The position numbers and the translations under genes are program-made. A stretch of 64,000 nt of DNA from Acanthacorydalis orientalis. Taxonomy: Eukaryota > Arthropoda > Insecta > Megaloptera > Corydalidae. Below the pieces are notes generated by a model. It saw only the letters and a list, made by a program, of their open reading frames with translations. It searched no databases and was not told the origin of the DNA. How positions within the stretch are numbered: position 1 is the first letter of the stretch; every line of letters starts with the position of its first letter. Shown piece after piece: positions 24,439 through 35,000 of this stretch. Where the stretch lies: contig CM068315.1 of the NCBI GenBank assembly GCA_034766995.1, positions 22,641,562 to 22,705,561 of the forward strand. The letters run 5' to 3'.

Positions 24439-25370
24439 CGAGGTCAGACAATTAAGTAATGCGACCGATTTTTTTTCTCGGCCTGTGGTAACACTGCGAA
24501 CCTGTAACTCCGCCACCGTAATAGCAGATCCCTACTATCTCGATTGAGACCTTGACCACCCTCGTACGATTATTTCTTCGCCAGCTGTTTAGTGTTTTGT
24601 AACAACGCGCGAGTAGTGCATGTCACGAAAATGGAAAAAGCCCACCGAATGAACATCGCTCAATATTGTCTCGAGCAGGTTGAAAGTGATCCTACTCTTC
24701 TCGATCGAGTTATTACTGGTGATGAAAGTTGGTTCTTTCAATATGACCCCGAAACTAAACGACAAAGCCAACAGTGGCTGTCCCCTGGAGCACCAAGGCC
24801 AAAGAAGGCGAGAATGAGCAAGTCCAAAGTGAAAACCATGTTGATTTGCTTCTTCGACAGCAAAGGGGTGGTTCACAAAGAGTTCGTACCACCTGGACAA
24901 ACCGTAAATCAAGTATTCTACCGCAATGTGCTCGAAAAATTACGAAAAAGGGTGCTCAGAGTGCGTCCAGAGATCGCGAAGACTTGGGTTCTGCATCACG
25001 ACAATGCTCCCTGTCACAGTGCGTTCAGTGTCTCTCAGTTTTTGGCGTCTAAAGGCATCTCAACGTTACCACAACCGCCCTATTCACCGGACATGTCACC
25101 CTGCGACTTTTTCCTATTCCCCCATATGAAAAAATTCGTCAAAGGTCGACATTTTGACTCCGTTGAAGATATCCAAGAATCTGTGACGAGGGTTCTCGGA
25201 GAGGTCCCAAAAGAAGTGTTCCAGAATTGTTACGAAAACTGGAAAACTCGCTGGAATAAGTGTATAGATGCGGGAGGGGACTACTTTGAAGGAGATCGCA
25301 GCGATGTACCTAAATTTTTAAGTATACTCGATTTTTGAATTTTGTCGCATTACTTAATTGTCTGACCTCG
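24439..25370 (+). mobile_element. mariner with internal deletion
   Basis: 932-bp element with perfect 27-bp terminal inverted repeats (24439-24465 and 25344-25370) starting 'cgaggtcagacaattaagta', bounded by TA target duplications at 24437-24438 and 25371-25372. The 5' untranslated region of about 165 bp is followed directly by the catalytic half of the transposase, so roughly 110 N-terminal codons with both DNA-binding motifs are missing. Perfect repeats and an open frame suggest a young insertion. It can only move if a full transposase acts in trans. Confidence 0.95.
24631..25338 (+). CDS. mariner transposase, catalytic domain only
   Basis: 235-codon open frame for the DDE catalytic domain of a mariner (DD34D) transposase, the enzyme that cuts at the inverted repeats and joins the ends to TA targets. 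The catalytic aspartates are visible in 'TGDESWFF', 'HHDNAPCH' and 'SPCDFFLFP', with 34 residues between the second and third. The 'YSPDMSPCD' signature is intact. I chose the ATG at 24631 because translation from it matches mariner sequence at once ('KAHRMNIAQYCLEQVESDP'); an upstream in-frame extension to 24592 is 5' untranslated sequence. Mariner transposases are normally about 345 residues with two helix-turn-helix motifs and a linker at the N-terminus, all absent here. If expressed it could not bind the terminal repeats itself but might dimerise with a full-length partner. No stop or frameshift within the domain. Confidence 0.85.
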   Translation: MEKAHRMNIAQYCLEQVESDPTLLDRVITGDESWFFQYDPETKRQSQQWLSPGAPRPKKARMSKSKVKTMLICFFDSKGVVHKEFVPPGQTVNQVFYRNVLEKLRKRVLRVRPEIAKTWVLHHDNAPCHSAFSVSQFLASKGISTLPQPPYSPDMSPCDFFLFPHMKKFVKGRHFDSVEDIQESVTRVLGEVPKEVFQNCYENWKTRWNKCIDAGGDYFEGDRSDVPKFLSILDF

Positions 25371-25560
25371 TACAAACAGCTATTTCGGAATCATTATAAC
25401 AATTCGCGTCATGGGTAGGTACCCGACCGGTCATTCCATCGTCTTGTAGACTCACAAGTTTGAAGAAACCGGTTCCATATTAAATCTAAAACATTAAGGG
25501 TAGAGGAGAAAAGTAAGAATGCCAGAAGACATTTAACTGTCTGTATAACGCTAAGTCCAC

Positions 25561-26554
25561 CACGTACGATGCACTAGGGAGTAAAATAACTACTCGAACT
25601 CTTTGTTAATATATTTTTATTTGCTATTTAGAACAAATGGATAATTTATAAAAACAGTTAAATCGAAAATTTCGTACAATAATATGCTACAAAAAGCAAC
25701 AAATATATTAGCAATTTCAATACCAAATGTGTTTCCTCGCAAATAACGCGACTTGTATGATTACATGTTATTTATTGTAATTAAATACCGTAATCATTTC
25801 ATAAATAATGGATTTCTAGTATTGAATATATAAACATATTTAAACATAACGATAAAAACGAGCGATAATTACAAAAACATGCAAAACATTGGCCCTTTAT
25901 TAATGTACATAGTTTTGAATAAACATTTTTTTGTTTCATCAGTAAATCATTTCGTACACACCTATTTAACCTCGTATAGATGTATGGATATTTTTTTTCC
26001 GAAACAAATCATATTTCGCACGGAAAAAGATTATTTGCACCGTAACGACTACAAATTCCTTTATTTCAAATGTAAATTAAATAGATAAAACAAGATAATT
26101 GATTAATTTGTTTGAATTATTATGATAAATATCGATTTTCTATTTAAAACGGAAATTATTATACACTGCTAATTTTTATTTTATAATAAAAGTCATAATT
26201 AGTGAGGTTTTTTTTAGTTAACAGCAAAGGTCATCTATTAAAAAATACGTTTTTTTTTAAGTTTCTATGTATGTGGATTGTGTTTTTTTATGTTTGAATA
26301 CGTATATAATTTATGCAGATAGAACTAATAAACAGTGACTCATTCCCTATTAAAAATAAAATTAAAAAAAGAGATGTGTCCAAAAGTGATTTCGAGTTGT
26401 TCGTCTATGTAAATATTAACGATTTTCTAAAAGTGAGTCATTGTTGAGTTTTTGACGAGAGAAATGTACTGATTATGAATAAATTTGATAAATAGATCTC
26501 TAACTCGTTTTAAATTTATCTAAAATTTAATAATTGTTTCATTGAATATTGTCG
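25561..26554. other. non-coding stretch
   Basis: AT-rich with no recognised gene. An open frame at 25879-26088 has no domain. Confidence 0.4.
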
Positions 26555-26665
26555 ACGTCCGGCTTGAAAGTAATCAATAAATCATTACTTATCATTTTTT
26601 TGATCGATGATTATGGGTAATTCGATGGCGATTGCATCGCTTTCAAAGCGTCAAGGTATAAAACG
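26555..26665 (-). repeat. dispersed family F copy
   Basis: Shows 'aatcaataaatcattactta', 'tcattttttgatcgatgatt', 'aattcgatggcgattgcatc' and 'aaagcgtcaaggta', the minus-strand order of the family. Confidence 0.55.
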
Positions 26666-26850
26666 ATCTGAGATTTTTTATTAAGATGTTTAAATTAATT
26701 CGGTGCGTTTGAATCGAATTTTTTGAAAATTTCATTTTTGTGAACATGTTTGGCCAAAAAAAGTGTTTTAGTGATTTGTGGACTGAGCAAATAATTAATA
26801 TGTATCATTAAGCAGCACTTTTATAATTTGATAATAATAACTAATAAATA

Positions 26851-28105
26851 TTAGGCGTAAAAATTAATTCAGTGTCTTCGAATTGAATCAGTCATAACTC
26901 TGTTTTAGATTATTTTTAAATATTTTCTCGTCGTTTTAGGATTTTCAAATGTCAACCTTAGAATTTAAAATACACTATATATCTTGATCAATCAGTTGGC
27001 ATAACCTTACAAAACAGTAGTGAACAAGATGGGTTCCGAAAAACAGCACATTAGGCGTTGCATACTTTTCGCATTCCAGTTGAAAAAAATGATGCCGAAG
27101 CAACCAGAGCGATTTGTTCAACTTTGTAAAAAGGTCTTGTGAGGCATAAAATATGCAAAAATGGTTTCAAAGGTTTCGGAGTGGTGATTATGATATTTCC
27201 GATCGACAACGTCCATGGATAACTGAAAAAAATTGAAGACGAGGAGGTTGATTAGCTGTCGAGTGAAAACTCCGCTCAGACTGAACAGGTATTCGTTCAG
27301 CAACTCAAAGTTACTCGGAAAGTGATTTCCTATCGTCAACATCGGCTGGGAAAAATTCAAAAGTTATACCGATGGATTCCACATGACCTCAATCCGAAAA
27401 ACAGAGAAAGAAGATAAGATACAACTATGTTCTTCGCTCACAATGTTCAAAAGGAATGATTTTTTGCATGGAACCATAACTGAAAATGAAAGTGGGCTCT
27501 TTACAACAATACTAAGCACCAAAATTCATGAATTAGACCCGGTAAACCATCTACATCGACTCCCAGCCAAATATTCACGTCAATAAAGTATTATTGTGGA
27601 TTCGGTGGGAGATTAAATGGGTGTGATGTATTATGAATTGCTCGAATCTGGTTAGACTAAATTGACAATGTTAGCAGCAAGATCTCATCCGTTTGAGTGA
27701 TGAACTAGAGAGAAAAAGACCATTCACTGGCGAGGGAACGAAGCAAGTCATTCTGTAGCAGGGATCAAAGACGTTATTTGTTCGTTGGACAAGGAAGTTC
27801 TCTCTTATGCAGTATATTAACTGAACCTAACCCCATCAGATTATCACCCGTTCCAGTTGCTCAAGTATCACCTGTCTGATACCTATTTTAAAATAGTGGA
27901 ACAGGTCAAAAAATTCATTGACGACTTCATCAACTCAAAGCGGCCATCTTTTTTTCGACAAGGGATTTGTCACCTATCTGACAAATGGAGCAAAGTTATA
28001 CAAAATAATGGGGGATATTTTGAGGAATGAAATGTATTTTCCATTTTTCCGTAAATGAACAATCATTTTCTATAATAGAAGCACCGAATTAATTTGTACA
28101 CCTAA
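26851..28105 (+). mobile_element. full-length decayed mariner (family M)
   Basis: 1255 bp with inverted ends reading inward 'ttaggcgtaaaaattaattc' on the left and 'ttaggtgtacaaattaattc' on the right, flanked by TA at 26849-26850 and 28106-28107. This is the only complete copy of family M here; other copies are at 40230-40370, 44406-44935, 51003-51128 and 59788-60882. Length and structure are those of a standard mariner. Confidence 0.9.
27029..28030 (+). pseudogene. mariner transposase (family M), broken
   Basis: Starts at ATG 27029 with 'MGSEKQHIRRCILFAFQLKK' and reads, across frameshifts and stops, through a helix-turn-helix region, 'IPHDLNPKNRERRY' (the linker after the second DNA-binding motif), 'LYNNTKHQNS', 'PNIHVNKVLLWI', 'LIRLSDELERKRPFTGEGTKQV', a damaged second aspartate region near 27760, 'TPSDYHPFQLLKYHLSDTYF' with the third aspartate, and 'KKFIDDFINS' to the stop at 28028. 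The last block 'DKWSKVIQNNGGYFEE' is a typical mariner C-terminus. At least several frameshifts plus stops show it is dead. It resembles the mellifera-type mariners of insects. Confidence 0.85.
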
Positions 28106-28107
28106 TA

Positions 28108-29616
28108 CATAGTCTATGGAGAGAAAAACAATCGTTTTGTGAAAAAGAATCTAGGAATGGTGTCAGAACTGTCTACTAAAAATAAATATAGGCAAATATT
28201 GAACCAAATTCAGCATGAAGCGACTCATGAATGAAACTGTCCATGGACATAGTCCATCGTCGATGAATAACAGAAGAGCGTGCCTATTTATAGAGGAGAT
28301 GTCTTCGTGCAGTCCATGAACTAGACATATAAAAGACTATCAAAAATGACAAAAACACTGATATTTTTCCGTCTAATTAATATGGTCTCGAAATATGATG
28401 GCCTTGCGTTTCATTTTAATAATCGTTTCATGGTCGACTGGATAGTTTTTTCATCTTCGCATCTAAACACAGTGGATCATCAAACAGATTGATAATCGTT
28501 ATGTACGTGTAATTCCACAAAACCTAATTACGATGATCTGAAGCGGTTCGTTCGTCGCATCTATTTGTGATCGACGGCACGCGGTGCGCCTATTTCCGCA
28601 TTATTTTCAATATCGATAAATAATATTTCGTGTCTGTTATACGTTTCTAGAAATTATTTATGTGTTTATGTGTGTATGTGTGTGTGTCTCATAATAAATA
28701 ATTACGGCCGAGTCATTAGTGGCAATATTTTCACAATTAGCTTAAAGTTCACCGGTCAGTCTCTCTAATCGGGTGTTTTTTTCGGCGTTACTTTTATTTC
28801 ATTCGATTATTTACTATAAATCATCTTAATCACCGATAATATCTTTGCTTCCTCTTCGTCTCGAAACGAAACAAACTGGACTTTTTTTGATATTTATACG
28901 TTCGCGTATGAAAATTGAAAAAATATGTAAATGATTTTTTTATAAACCGAATGTCGACAGACGACCAGTTTATCACTCATCAGATTTTATTTTTAAGTTG
29001 AAAACTAAACGGAAAAACTAATCTTGAACTTTAATCAAAGATGTTTAATAATACGAGTGCTATATAATAAAACGTTATACATTTTATTCGTTTCTAAATA
29101 TTAGTTTATACAAATTGTATGAGAATTTATACAGCAAAAAGAAACTATAAACATTATTTATAATATAATTTGACAATAATAATCTTTCGAGTAATTTAAA
29201 TAAAAACGAATCTAATGAACGCTCTTTTAATTGATGAAATATATACATAATTGATACTTGAGGATCAGGTCGATAGTTAAATACCAACGCCCAAACACGA
29301 ATACAAAAATAAAACATACCCTCAACTGAATTACATTTTTCTAGATTTTCGACAAAAATATAAGACAAGGATCAATATAAAGAATAAACAAGTAGATTTA
29401 TGTTGGTTAAAGGGATTTTTCCAAGGTGCAACGAGAAGACCACGGAGCTCAACATAATATCAGCTCAAAACGAAGAACTATAAGAAAAAAAAATGATCGC
29501 ATGCCTAGGTTTGAACCACTCTTTATTTAAACCTCAAATGAGTGCCATGTTTAATCGTCTAAACTAAATGTATTGACAAAAAAATAACAGACAACTGTTA
29601 TGGATATTAATCAGAT

Positions 29617-29621
<5 letters not shown>
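28108..29621. other. non-coding stretch
   Basis: No gene seen. 28380-28900 is less AT-biased, with short TG runs near 28669-28687. A minus-strand open frame (29084-29368) shows no domain. Confidence 0.4.

Positions 29622-29654
<33 letters not shown>
29622..29654. repeat. (TA)n microsatellite, left of mariner
   Basis: About 33 bp of TA; the irritans-type mariner is inserted in this array, whose other part is at 30940. Confidence 0.95.
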
Positions 29655-29655
<1 letters not shown>

Positions 29656-30938
29656 GAAAGTGGTCCCAGAAGTACCCGGCCTGACCTAGAGATAGCGGTA
29701 GTTGTTTGAAAAATATCACTGTATTAGAAAGTACACAATCTATAAAGCATATGTTTTAAGTTTGAGGACGCCACGTTGTTTAGTATTTGTTTGGCAGCCA
29801 TCAATAGTGAACGTTTTCAGTGAAAATGGAGAAAATTGGTCATCGTTACGTGATACAATACTTTTATTTGAAAGGCCTCAGCCCAACCAATATAAAAGCT
29901 GAACTGGATTCTACTCTGGATGAGTCTGCTCCTTCGTTTACAACAGTGAAATATTGGGTAGCAGAGTTTAAACGAGGCCGTACGAGCTGCCAAGACGAGC
30001 ATCGCAGTGGTCGACCAAATGAGGTGACGACTCCAGAAATGGTGAAGAAAATCCACAAAGCGGTACTGGATGATCGTCGACTGAAAGTGCGCGAGCTAGC
30101 AGACATAGTAGGCATTTCAAAAAGTGCGGTACATCGCATATTATCTGAAAATTTGGACATGAGAAAGCTGTGTGCAAGATGGGTGCCACGTTTGCTCACA
30201 CTCGAGCAAAAACAGTGTCGTGAAGATGTTTCAATTGAGTGTTTAGCGAAATTTCACAGCAACAGAGCAGAATTTTTGCGCCGTTTCATAACCATGGATG
30301 AAACATGGGTCCATCACTTCACACCCGAGACAAAAGAACAATCAAAACAAAGGACTGAAAAGGAAGAACCGGCTCCAAAGAAGGCGAAGACCGTTTCATC
30401 TGCAGGCAAGGTCATGGCGTCGGTTTTTTGGGATGCGCGTGGGATAATTTTCATTGACTATCTTGAAAAAGGAAAAACTATCAACGGCGAGTATTATGCG
30501 AACTTATTGCAACGTTTGAGCGAAGAAATCAAGCAAAAACGGCCGCATTTGGCTAAGAAGAAAGTGTTGTTTCATCAAGACAATGCACCAACTCACAAAT
30601 CCGTTATTGCAATGGCCAAAATTAATGAATTAAAGTTTGAATTGCTACCTCATGCACCCTATTCGCCAGATTTAGCCCCCTCGGATTATTTTCTGTTCCC
30701 AAACTTGAAAATATGGCTCAGTGGTCAAAGATTTCCCAACGATGAAGAAGTGATGTCGGCAGTTAATGGGTATTTTGAGGAGCAAGACAGTTCTTATTAT
30801 AAAAAGGGTATCGAACTTATTGAACATCGCTGGGAAAAGTGTATAGAGCTGAAAGGAGATTATGTTGAAAAATAAATATATTTTTTCCAAAATTTTTGTG
30901 TTTTCTTTGTTGGGTCGGGTACTTCTGGGACCACCCTC

Positions 30939-30939
<1 letters not shown>
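29655..30939 (+). mobile_element. full-length irritans-type mariner
   Basis: 1285 bp, the standard mariner length, flanked by TA. Terminal inverted repeats are about 28 bp; the shared core is 'gtggtcccagaagtacccg', while the outermost bases differ (left 'cgaaa', right 'tgagg'). The left repeat is followed by a 143-bp leader, the single transposase gene and about 35 bp before the right repeat. Inserted within a TA microsatellite. The uninterrupted frame suggests recent arrival or recent activity. Confidence 0.95.
29826..30875 (+). CDS. mariner transposase, full length, irritans type
   Basis: 349-residue transposase that would bind the element's ends, excise it and reinsert it at TA sites in the nucleus. 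The ATG at 29826 is chosen because it gives the family start 'MEKIGHRYVIQYFYLKG'; an upstream GTG at 29820 is not a normal eukaryotic start. Order: helix-turn-helix 1 (about residues 5-50), 'RSGRP' linker hook (about 60), helix-turn-helix 2 (about 85-110, 'ADIVGISKSAVHRIL'), linker 'WVPRLL' (about 118), then the DD34D domain with aspartates in 'MDETWVHH', 'HQDNAPTH' and 'APSDYFLFP', the last two 34 residues apart. Similar in layout to Himar1 (348 residues). Deviations: the WVPHEL-type linker ends LL where E-L is usual, and the tryptophan normally after 'QS' near residue 178 is arginine. These may lower or change activity. No frameshift or stop. Confidence 0.95.
   Translation: MEKIGHRYVIQYFYLKGLSPTNIKAELDSTLDESAPSFTTVKYWVAEFKRGRTSCQDEHRSGRPNEVTTPEMVKKIHKAVLDDRRLKVRELADIVGISKSAVHRILSENLDMRKLCARWVPRLLTLEQKQCREDVSIECLAKFHSNRAEFLRRFITMDETWVHHFTPETKEQSKQRTEKEEPAPKKAKTVSSAGKVMASVFWDARGIIFIDYLEKGKTINGEYYANLLQRLSEEIKQKRPHLAKKKVLFHQDNAPTHKSVIAMAKINELKFELLPHAPYSPDLAPSDYFLFPNLKIWLSGQRFPNDEEVMSAVNGYFEEQDSSYYKKGIELIEHRWEKCIELKGDYVEK

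Positions 30940-30981
<42 letters not shown>
30940..30981. repeat. (TA)n(GA)n microsatellite, right of mariner
   Basis: About 22 bp of TA then about 19 bp of AG. Confidence 0.95.
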
Positions 30982-31669
30982 ATAAAAAGTGTTTGTAAAT
31001 CTCACATGGAGACAGAAAGATGGAAGACTGCATTTAAAACACCATGATTTTATATTAGGATTTACAGATTTTGGGTTTTAATGCTATTGAAATGATGGCA
31101 GATGGTGTAAGCAGTTTATAACACATTGTACTGAAACATCGAGATCAGTTTAAAAGCATGTAAAATTAAGTTGAAAAGCAGTTTTCTTTACGAAATCCAG
31201 GACTCGGTCGATCAAGGCGAGTCATCACAAAGGAACTACGTGATTTCGACAAACAATCCTAATCGAATCCTGATATCTTTGTAACGAACACACTTCGCTT
31301 AAGTATGTAGCACTGATCCGAATACCATTATGTGCATATATTCGCAATATTCACTCATATAAGCATCGAGATTACTATATCATTTGGAAATAGATAAAAA
31401 AATTTTCAAATTCCAACGAAGAAAAAAATTAAACACAAACAAAAACTGCCCTTGTCGGCACGCAAATATAATTGAGGCGATGAGAGAAATGAGGTTACAT
31501 TTAAATGAAGTCTGTGTTCATTAAAAAAGGCCTTTAAATTGAAGGTGATTTTTTTAGTTCGTTCTTTTAAAGTTTAAATAAGTGAAGAAGCTAGACTTTA
31601 ATGAATAAGATACAATACAAAAAAGTCATGTTTTCTTAATGTTATCGTTTCTGCGAATGTTTATTAACA

Positions 31670-31835
31670 GAAAGAAACTTTCTTGTGCATTGACGCTCTG
31701 AAGATGATGGCATTGTCATCGAAACGAACACAATAAATATACAAAAATGATTTATTAAATATTGTTGATCAGAAATTCGTTTTTATGAAATGGAATATAA
31801 ATTCATTTGTGAAAGAAAAATTTTGATCGAATCAC
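31670..31835 (+). repeat. dispersed family F copy with hammerhead-like core
   Basis: Contains 'gacgctctgaagatgatggc', 'attgtcatcgaaacg', 'aaaatgatttattaaatatt', 'ttgatcagaaattcg' and 'aattcatttgtgaaag'. At 31698-31725 the string reads CTGAAGA, a GATG...CATC stem-loop, then GAAAC, the same arrangement as a hammerhead ribozyme core. Confidence 0.6.
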
Positions 31836-32454
31836 TTCTGCACGTTTCTACAATATATAATTCTGTATATTTATTATTTTTGTATTGAAAAATCTACTTA
31901 AAAACGTCAACTATAATCAGACATTATAACATTTTCAAAACTATTTGTTTAGAGTATGTTTCTGTAAAACATATCCTTTTTATTGTCTATAAATGTTATA
32001 TCTTATCGAACAGATAACATAGCCGAAAAACTTTAACCTACAAATATGATTTATAGAAATTAAAGAAAACAAAAACCCGATAATTAAAACACATTTATTA
32101 ATAATTACATCGACCCTGACTGAAAACCATTTAGTCGCACGCAATATAGTATGGTAATAAGGAACTATTTCGAATCAGTCTTCACTTCATTACTACTATA
32201 CATATAAGTGTATTTTCATGACGTGCACTTGGTAGAATACAAGTTACAGTTTTCACGATGCTGTCACATGCAGTTTGAGTACTTAATCAGCTCTCGTCCA
32301 CGTTCATTTTCTATTAACTTTAACATTTCGTGATAGCAATCAATTAGAGTGAAACGGCGTAGCTCATCTCGTATTCATCAGAAATCAATTAGAAAAGAAT
32401 ATCAATAAGACGATGTGTTGTTCATTGCCACTCTATATTTATATACGAGATATT

Positions 32455-32480
32455 TGTGTGTGTGTGTGTGTGTGTGTGTC
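32455..32480. repeat. (TG)n microsatellite
   Basis: About 25 bp of TG. Confidence 0.95.
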
Positions 32481-33126
32481 GACGCTCATTTGTAAACACC
32501 GGCAGGATTACCGTCTGAAATCGGGGATAGTTTCTAGCGAACTTCAGTAATTCAATGGCGTTCCAGTAACTAGATAGTATGAATGTTGACTGAATTATCT
32601 GTTTATTTAATTATTTTTGATTTTTAAAATCTTGGTATGAAAATATTCATGTTATTGGGAATAATTTCAGAATTTACAATGCTATTTGTTTATAAAACTA
32701 TAATAGAGTCTCCGTATCCGCGCTCCACCGCGGCTCGAAGATATTAAATGGAAATTGCAGAAATAAACGATTCATAAGTTTAAAATGGCGCGATAGTCTA
32801 AGTAGCATGGTGATTTTTAAAAAATAAATGAAAAATGTCTCTAAAATGTGTGTGTGTCTGCGCAAGATATTTTTTACTGGTCCATCGTTCTTTGAGGTTT
32901 AAGCTAAAACGTCAGAATTCCGTTCGTTCCAGCGAGAGAGAGCACAATATTGTACGATGTATTTTACTATTATCTAATGTTGGTTATATTCCATTATGCG
33001 TAATTTATCAATTAAACTTTATCATAAATATGTATGTAAACAAAAAAACTATTTATACATGGGTTCGCTGCTATCCGCGGTAGATCTTGGAACGTTGCGC
33101 CTCCGGATGCCGGAGGAACAACTGCA

Positions 33127-34032
33127 CAGGGTGGAACAAAAAAAAAACGAAGAGATTGGAATAGTTGAAATTTTTTTGTTTGAATGTTTTTTTCTGTTCT
33201 TTTCAGGATCCTGTAAATAAAACTTCACGAACTTATCGTTGAAAGGTACACGATAGAACAACGTACCGGAATAATTGAATTTTATTTTGAAAATCGGCGT
33301 TCAATTATTTTGACGCGGCGAGCATATCGTCGTTATTTTAATGTTCGACTAAACTGTAATATGTGCTGCAGAGAATCCAACAGCACTTCATTAACGATAA
33401 TTACACCCACTTAAGTGTACTGTTTGGCGCCGAGTAACGTTTAAAGATTATAGGCTCTTATTTCTTTGAAAATGAAGACAGTACTACTATAACCATAAAT
33501 GGTACTCAATACAGTACGACGATAAAATATAATTTTTAAAGTCAGCTATTGATAATCGTCCACAGATGTGGTTCTAACAGGATGGAGTCACAGTGTATAC
33601 ACAGCAAGACCTGTTATGGAACTTTTACGGGACATTTTTGGCGAACGCATAATTTCAAGAAATAACGGTTTTAATTGACACGCGCGTTCACCTAATTCGA
33701 ACCCTCTAGATTTTGTTTCTTTTGGGTTACTTAAAAGAACGTGTATACGTCAATAAGCCAAAAACCATCCAGCAGCTAAAGAACAACATACGAGAAGAAA
33801 TTCGAGCGTTATATCGAGAAATCCTGGGAATAGTGATGGAAAATGCCTTAGAAAGAGCTCAACTCCGTGAAGCCAAAAATGAGTACACTTACGTGATGTC
33901 ATTTTTCATGTGTAATCAAGAAGAATTTTCCATCCTCATATAATATTTTGGCAAAGGAAAAAAGATGAAAATGTTACAAAATAAAAAAAAAATATTAACG
34001 TTTTAAACTCATTCGTTCTTTTTTCCAACCTG
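33127..34032 (+). mobile_element. non-autonomous Tc3-like element, copy C
   Basis: 906 bp. The ends read inward 'cagggtggaac' on the left and 'caggttggaaaaaagaacga' on the right; TA follows the right end (34033-34034), and the left flank is CA, probably a mutated TA. Transposase traces are 'ERYTIEQRTGIIEFYFENRR' (partly off-frame), 'TRRAYRRYFNVR', the shared junction region 'CRESNSTSL', then the QDG block near 33580, 'HARSPNSNPLDF' near 33680, and an open segment at 33722-33940 containing 'YLKERVYVNKPKTIQQLKNN' and 'MENALERAQLREAKNE'. Counting across frames, about 41 residues separate the second and third catalytic aspartates. Best-preserved copy of this family here, but internally deleted like A and B. 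Confidence 0.8.
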
Positions 34033-34194
34033 TATATTTAATTGATAAGCAAATAAATGCAGAACGAGCAATTATGAAATTGTTATTATGTTTAACCAAT
34101 TATCGAATTACTAGTTTAGCAGTTACTGGTTACTGCGTTATAAGTGAATCGTTCCTGGTTACGAGTTTAGAAGTTATCGAATTACTAATTCTTC

Positions 34195-34224
34195 CAAGGT
34201 CCTGCACGGTAGTGCAGGACCTTG
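34195..34224. repeat. perfect 13-bp stem hairpin
   Basis: 'caaggtcctgcac', four-base loop GGTA, then the exact reverse complement. GC-rich against an AT-rich background. It sits in a patch with repeated 'ttatcgaattacta' (34102 and 34165). Function unknown. Confidence 0.8.
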
Positions 34225-34839
34225 TTCATACTCTCAAAGTTAATAAAAGCCGAGGTGCATCTTTGGAACGCATAACTTATATTTATTTAAAAATCATAAT
34301 TTCAGATTTAAGATTTAATATTTAATCGTCCGAGATAGAACATAATTTATAAACATACTGGTATGAAATCAAAATAAAAAGTATAAAACGATTAAATAGT
34401 CTTCAAATCTTCATTATTACTTCTTCTCGGAACTAGTCGTTTCAAATACATTTTTCCTGGACTTACGAGCGGAATTTCCAATTTTTTAACATCGGTGCAC
34501 GTTAAACAAGTCGTCATTTGAATTTAATTGTTTTTCAGCTGGCGTTCATAAAAAGACAAGTTTTGTCAATTTTATTTATTGTGTTCTCTTATAATATAAG
34601 AACAGTTAATGATTCTAGAAAAGATTGATTCTCAGAAAAGAAATTCAGTCCATACGTTTATAGATTTCTAGAAATAGTCACAGTTAGTCGATGGCTACTT
34701 TATACTTTTAGTTGTTTATCGCTCGGATTCGTATTTATTCAATATGTAATTTTTGAATAACGAACCGTGTTTATTGACGAAAGAGGAAGAATGATTCATA
34801 GAATGATATTGAGCGAAAGAGCAGGAATATTTTTAAAGA

Positions 34840-35000
34840 TAATTTTTTGATCATTTATTGAAAATCCATAATACAGTCCTGACACTGTAGCTGAATTCTC
34901 TTACACAAATCAAATCTTTTTTCACCATAAAAAATGAAAGAAAACGTTACTATTGACTCTTATAATGAAAGTAAGGGTTGATTTTAAAATTCAGAACACA
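34840..35000 (-). repeat. dispersed family F copy
   Basis: Contains 'tttttgatcatttattgaaa', 'cagtcctgacactgtagctg' and 'aattctcttacacaaat'. Confidence 0.45.

Larger units (their letters stand above)
24355..25560 (+). pseudogene. Tc3-like transposase N-terminus split by a mariner (family Y)
   Basis: If the mariner at 24439-25370 and one TA are removed, the flanks join into a recognisable N-terminal DNA-binding region: 'GAHXAFVVKSFYKNVESATT' before the insertion (X is a stop), then 'FRNHYNNSRHG', 'VPDRS', 'KFEETGSI' and 'RRKVRMPEDI' after it. These match the usual helix-turn-helix order of Tc3-like insect transposases. It is related to, but more decayed than, the fragment at 3535-4140. Stops and frameshifts are frequent and the catalytic domain is absent. 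Homology fades after about 25560. Confidence 0.6.
30982..33126. other. mostly non-coding stretch
   Basis: No host gene seen. It contains a family F copy (31670-31835) and a (TG)n run at 32455-32480. 31040-31280 has a faint transposase-like look ('cgaggcg'-type triplets and 'aggactcggtcgatcaaggc', which could translate as a damaged 'PGLGRSRRV') but is too short to call. 32100-32560 and 32880-33000 are less AT-biased. An open frame of 82 codons at 32835-33083 has no domain. Confidence 0.4.

Noticed and set aside
24234..24455. 73-codon open frame before the catalytic-only mariner
   Set aside because: It ends in the mariner terminal repeat and its second half lies in a different frame from the recognisable Tc3-like peptide; not a gene.
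29504..29519. 'aggtttgaaccact' resembling a tRNA T-loop on the minus strand
   Set aside because: The T-stem does not pair and no acceptor stem is present; at most a decayed tRNA-derived repeat.
29864..30199. Open frames antisense to the intact mariner gene
   Set aside because: Shadow frames of a strongly supported sense gene.
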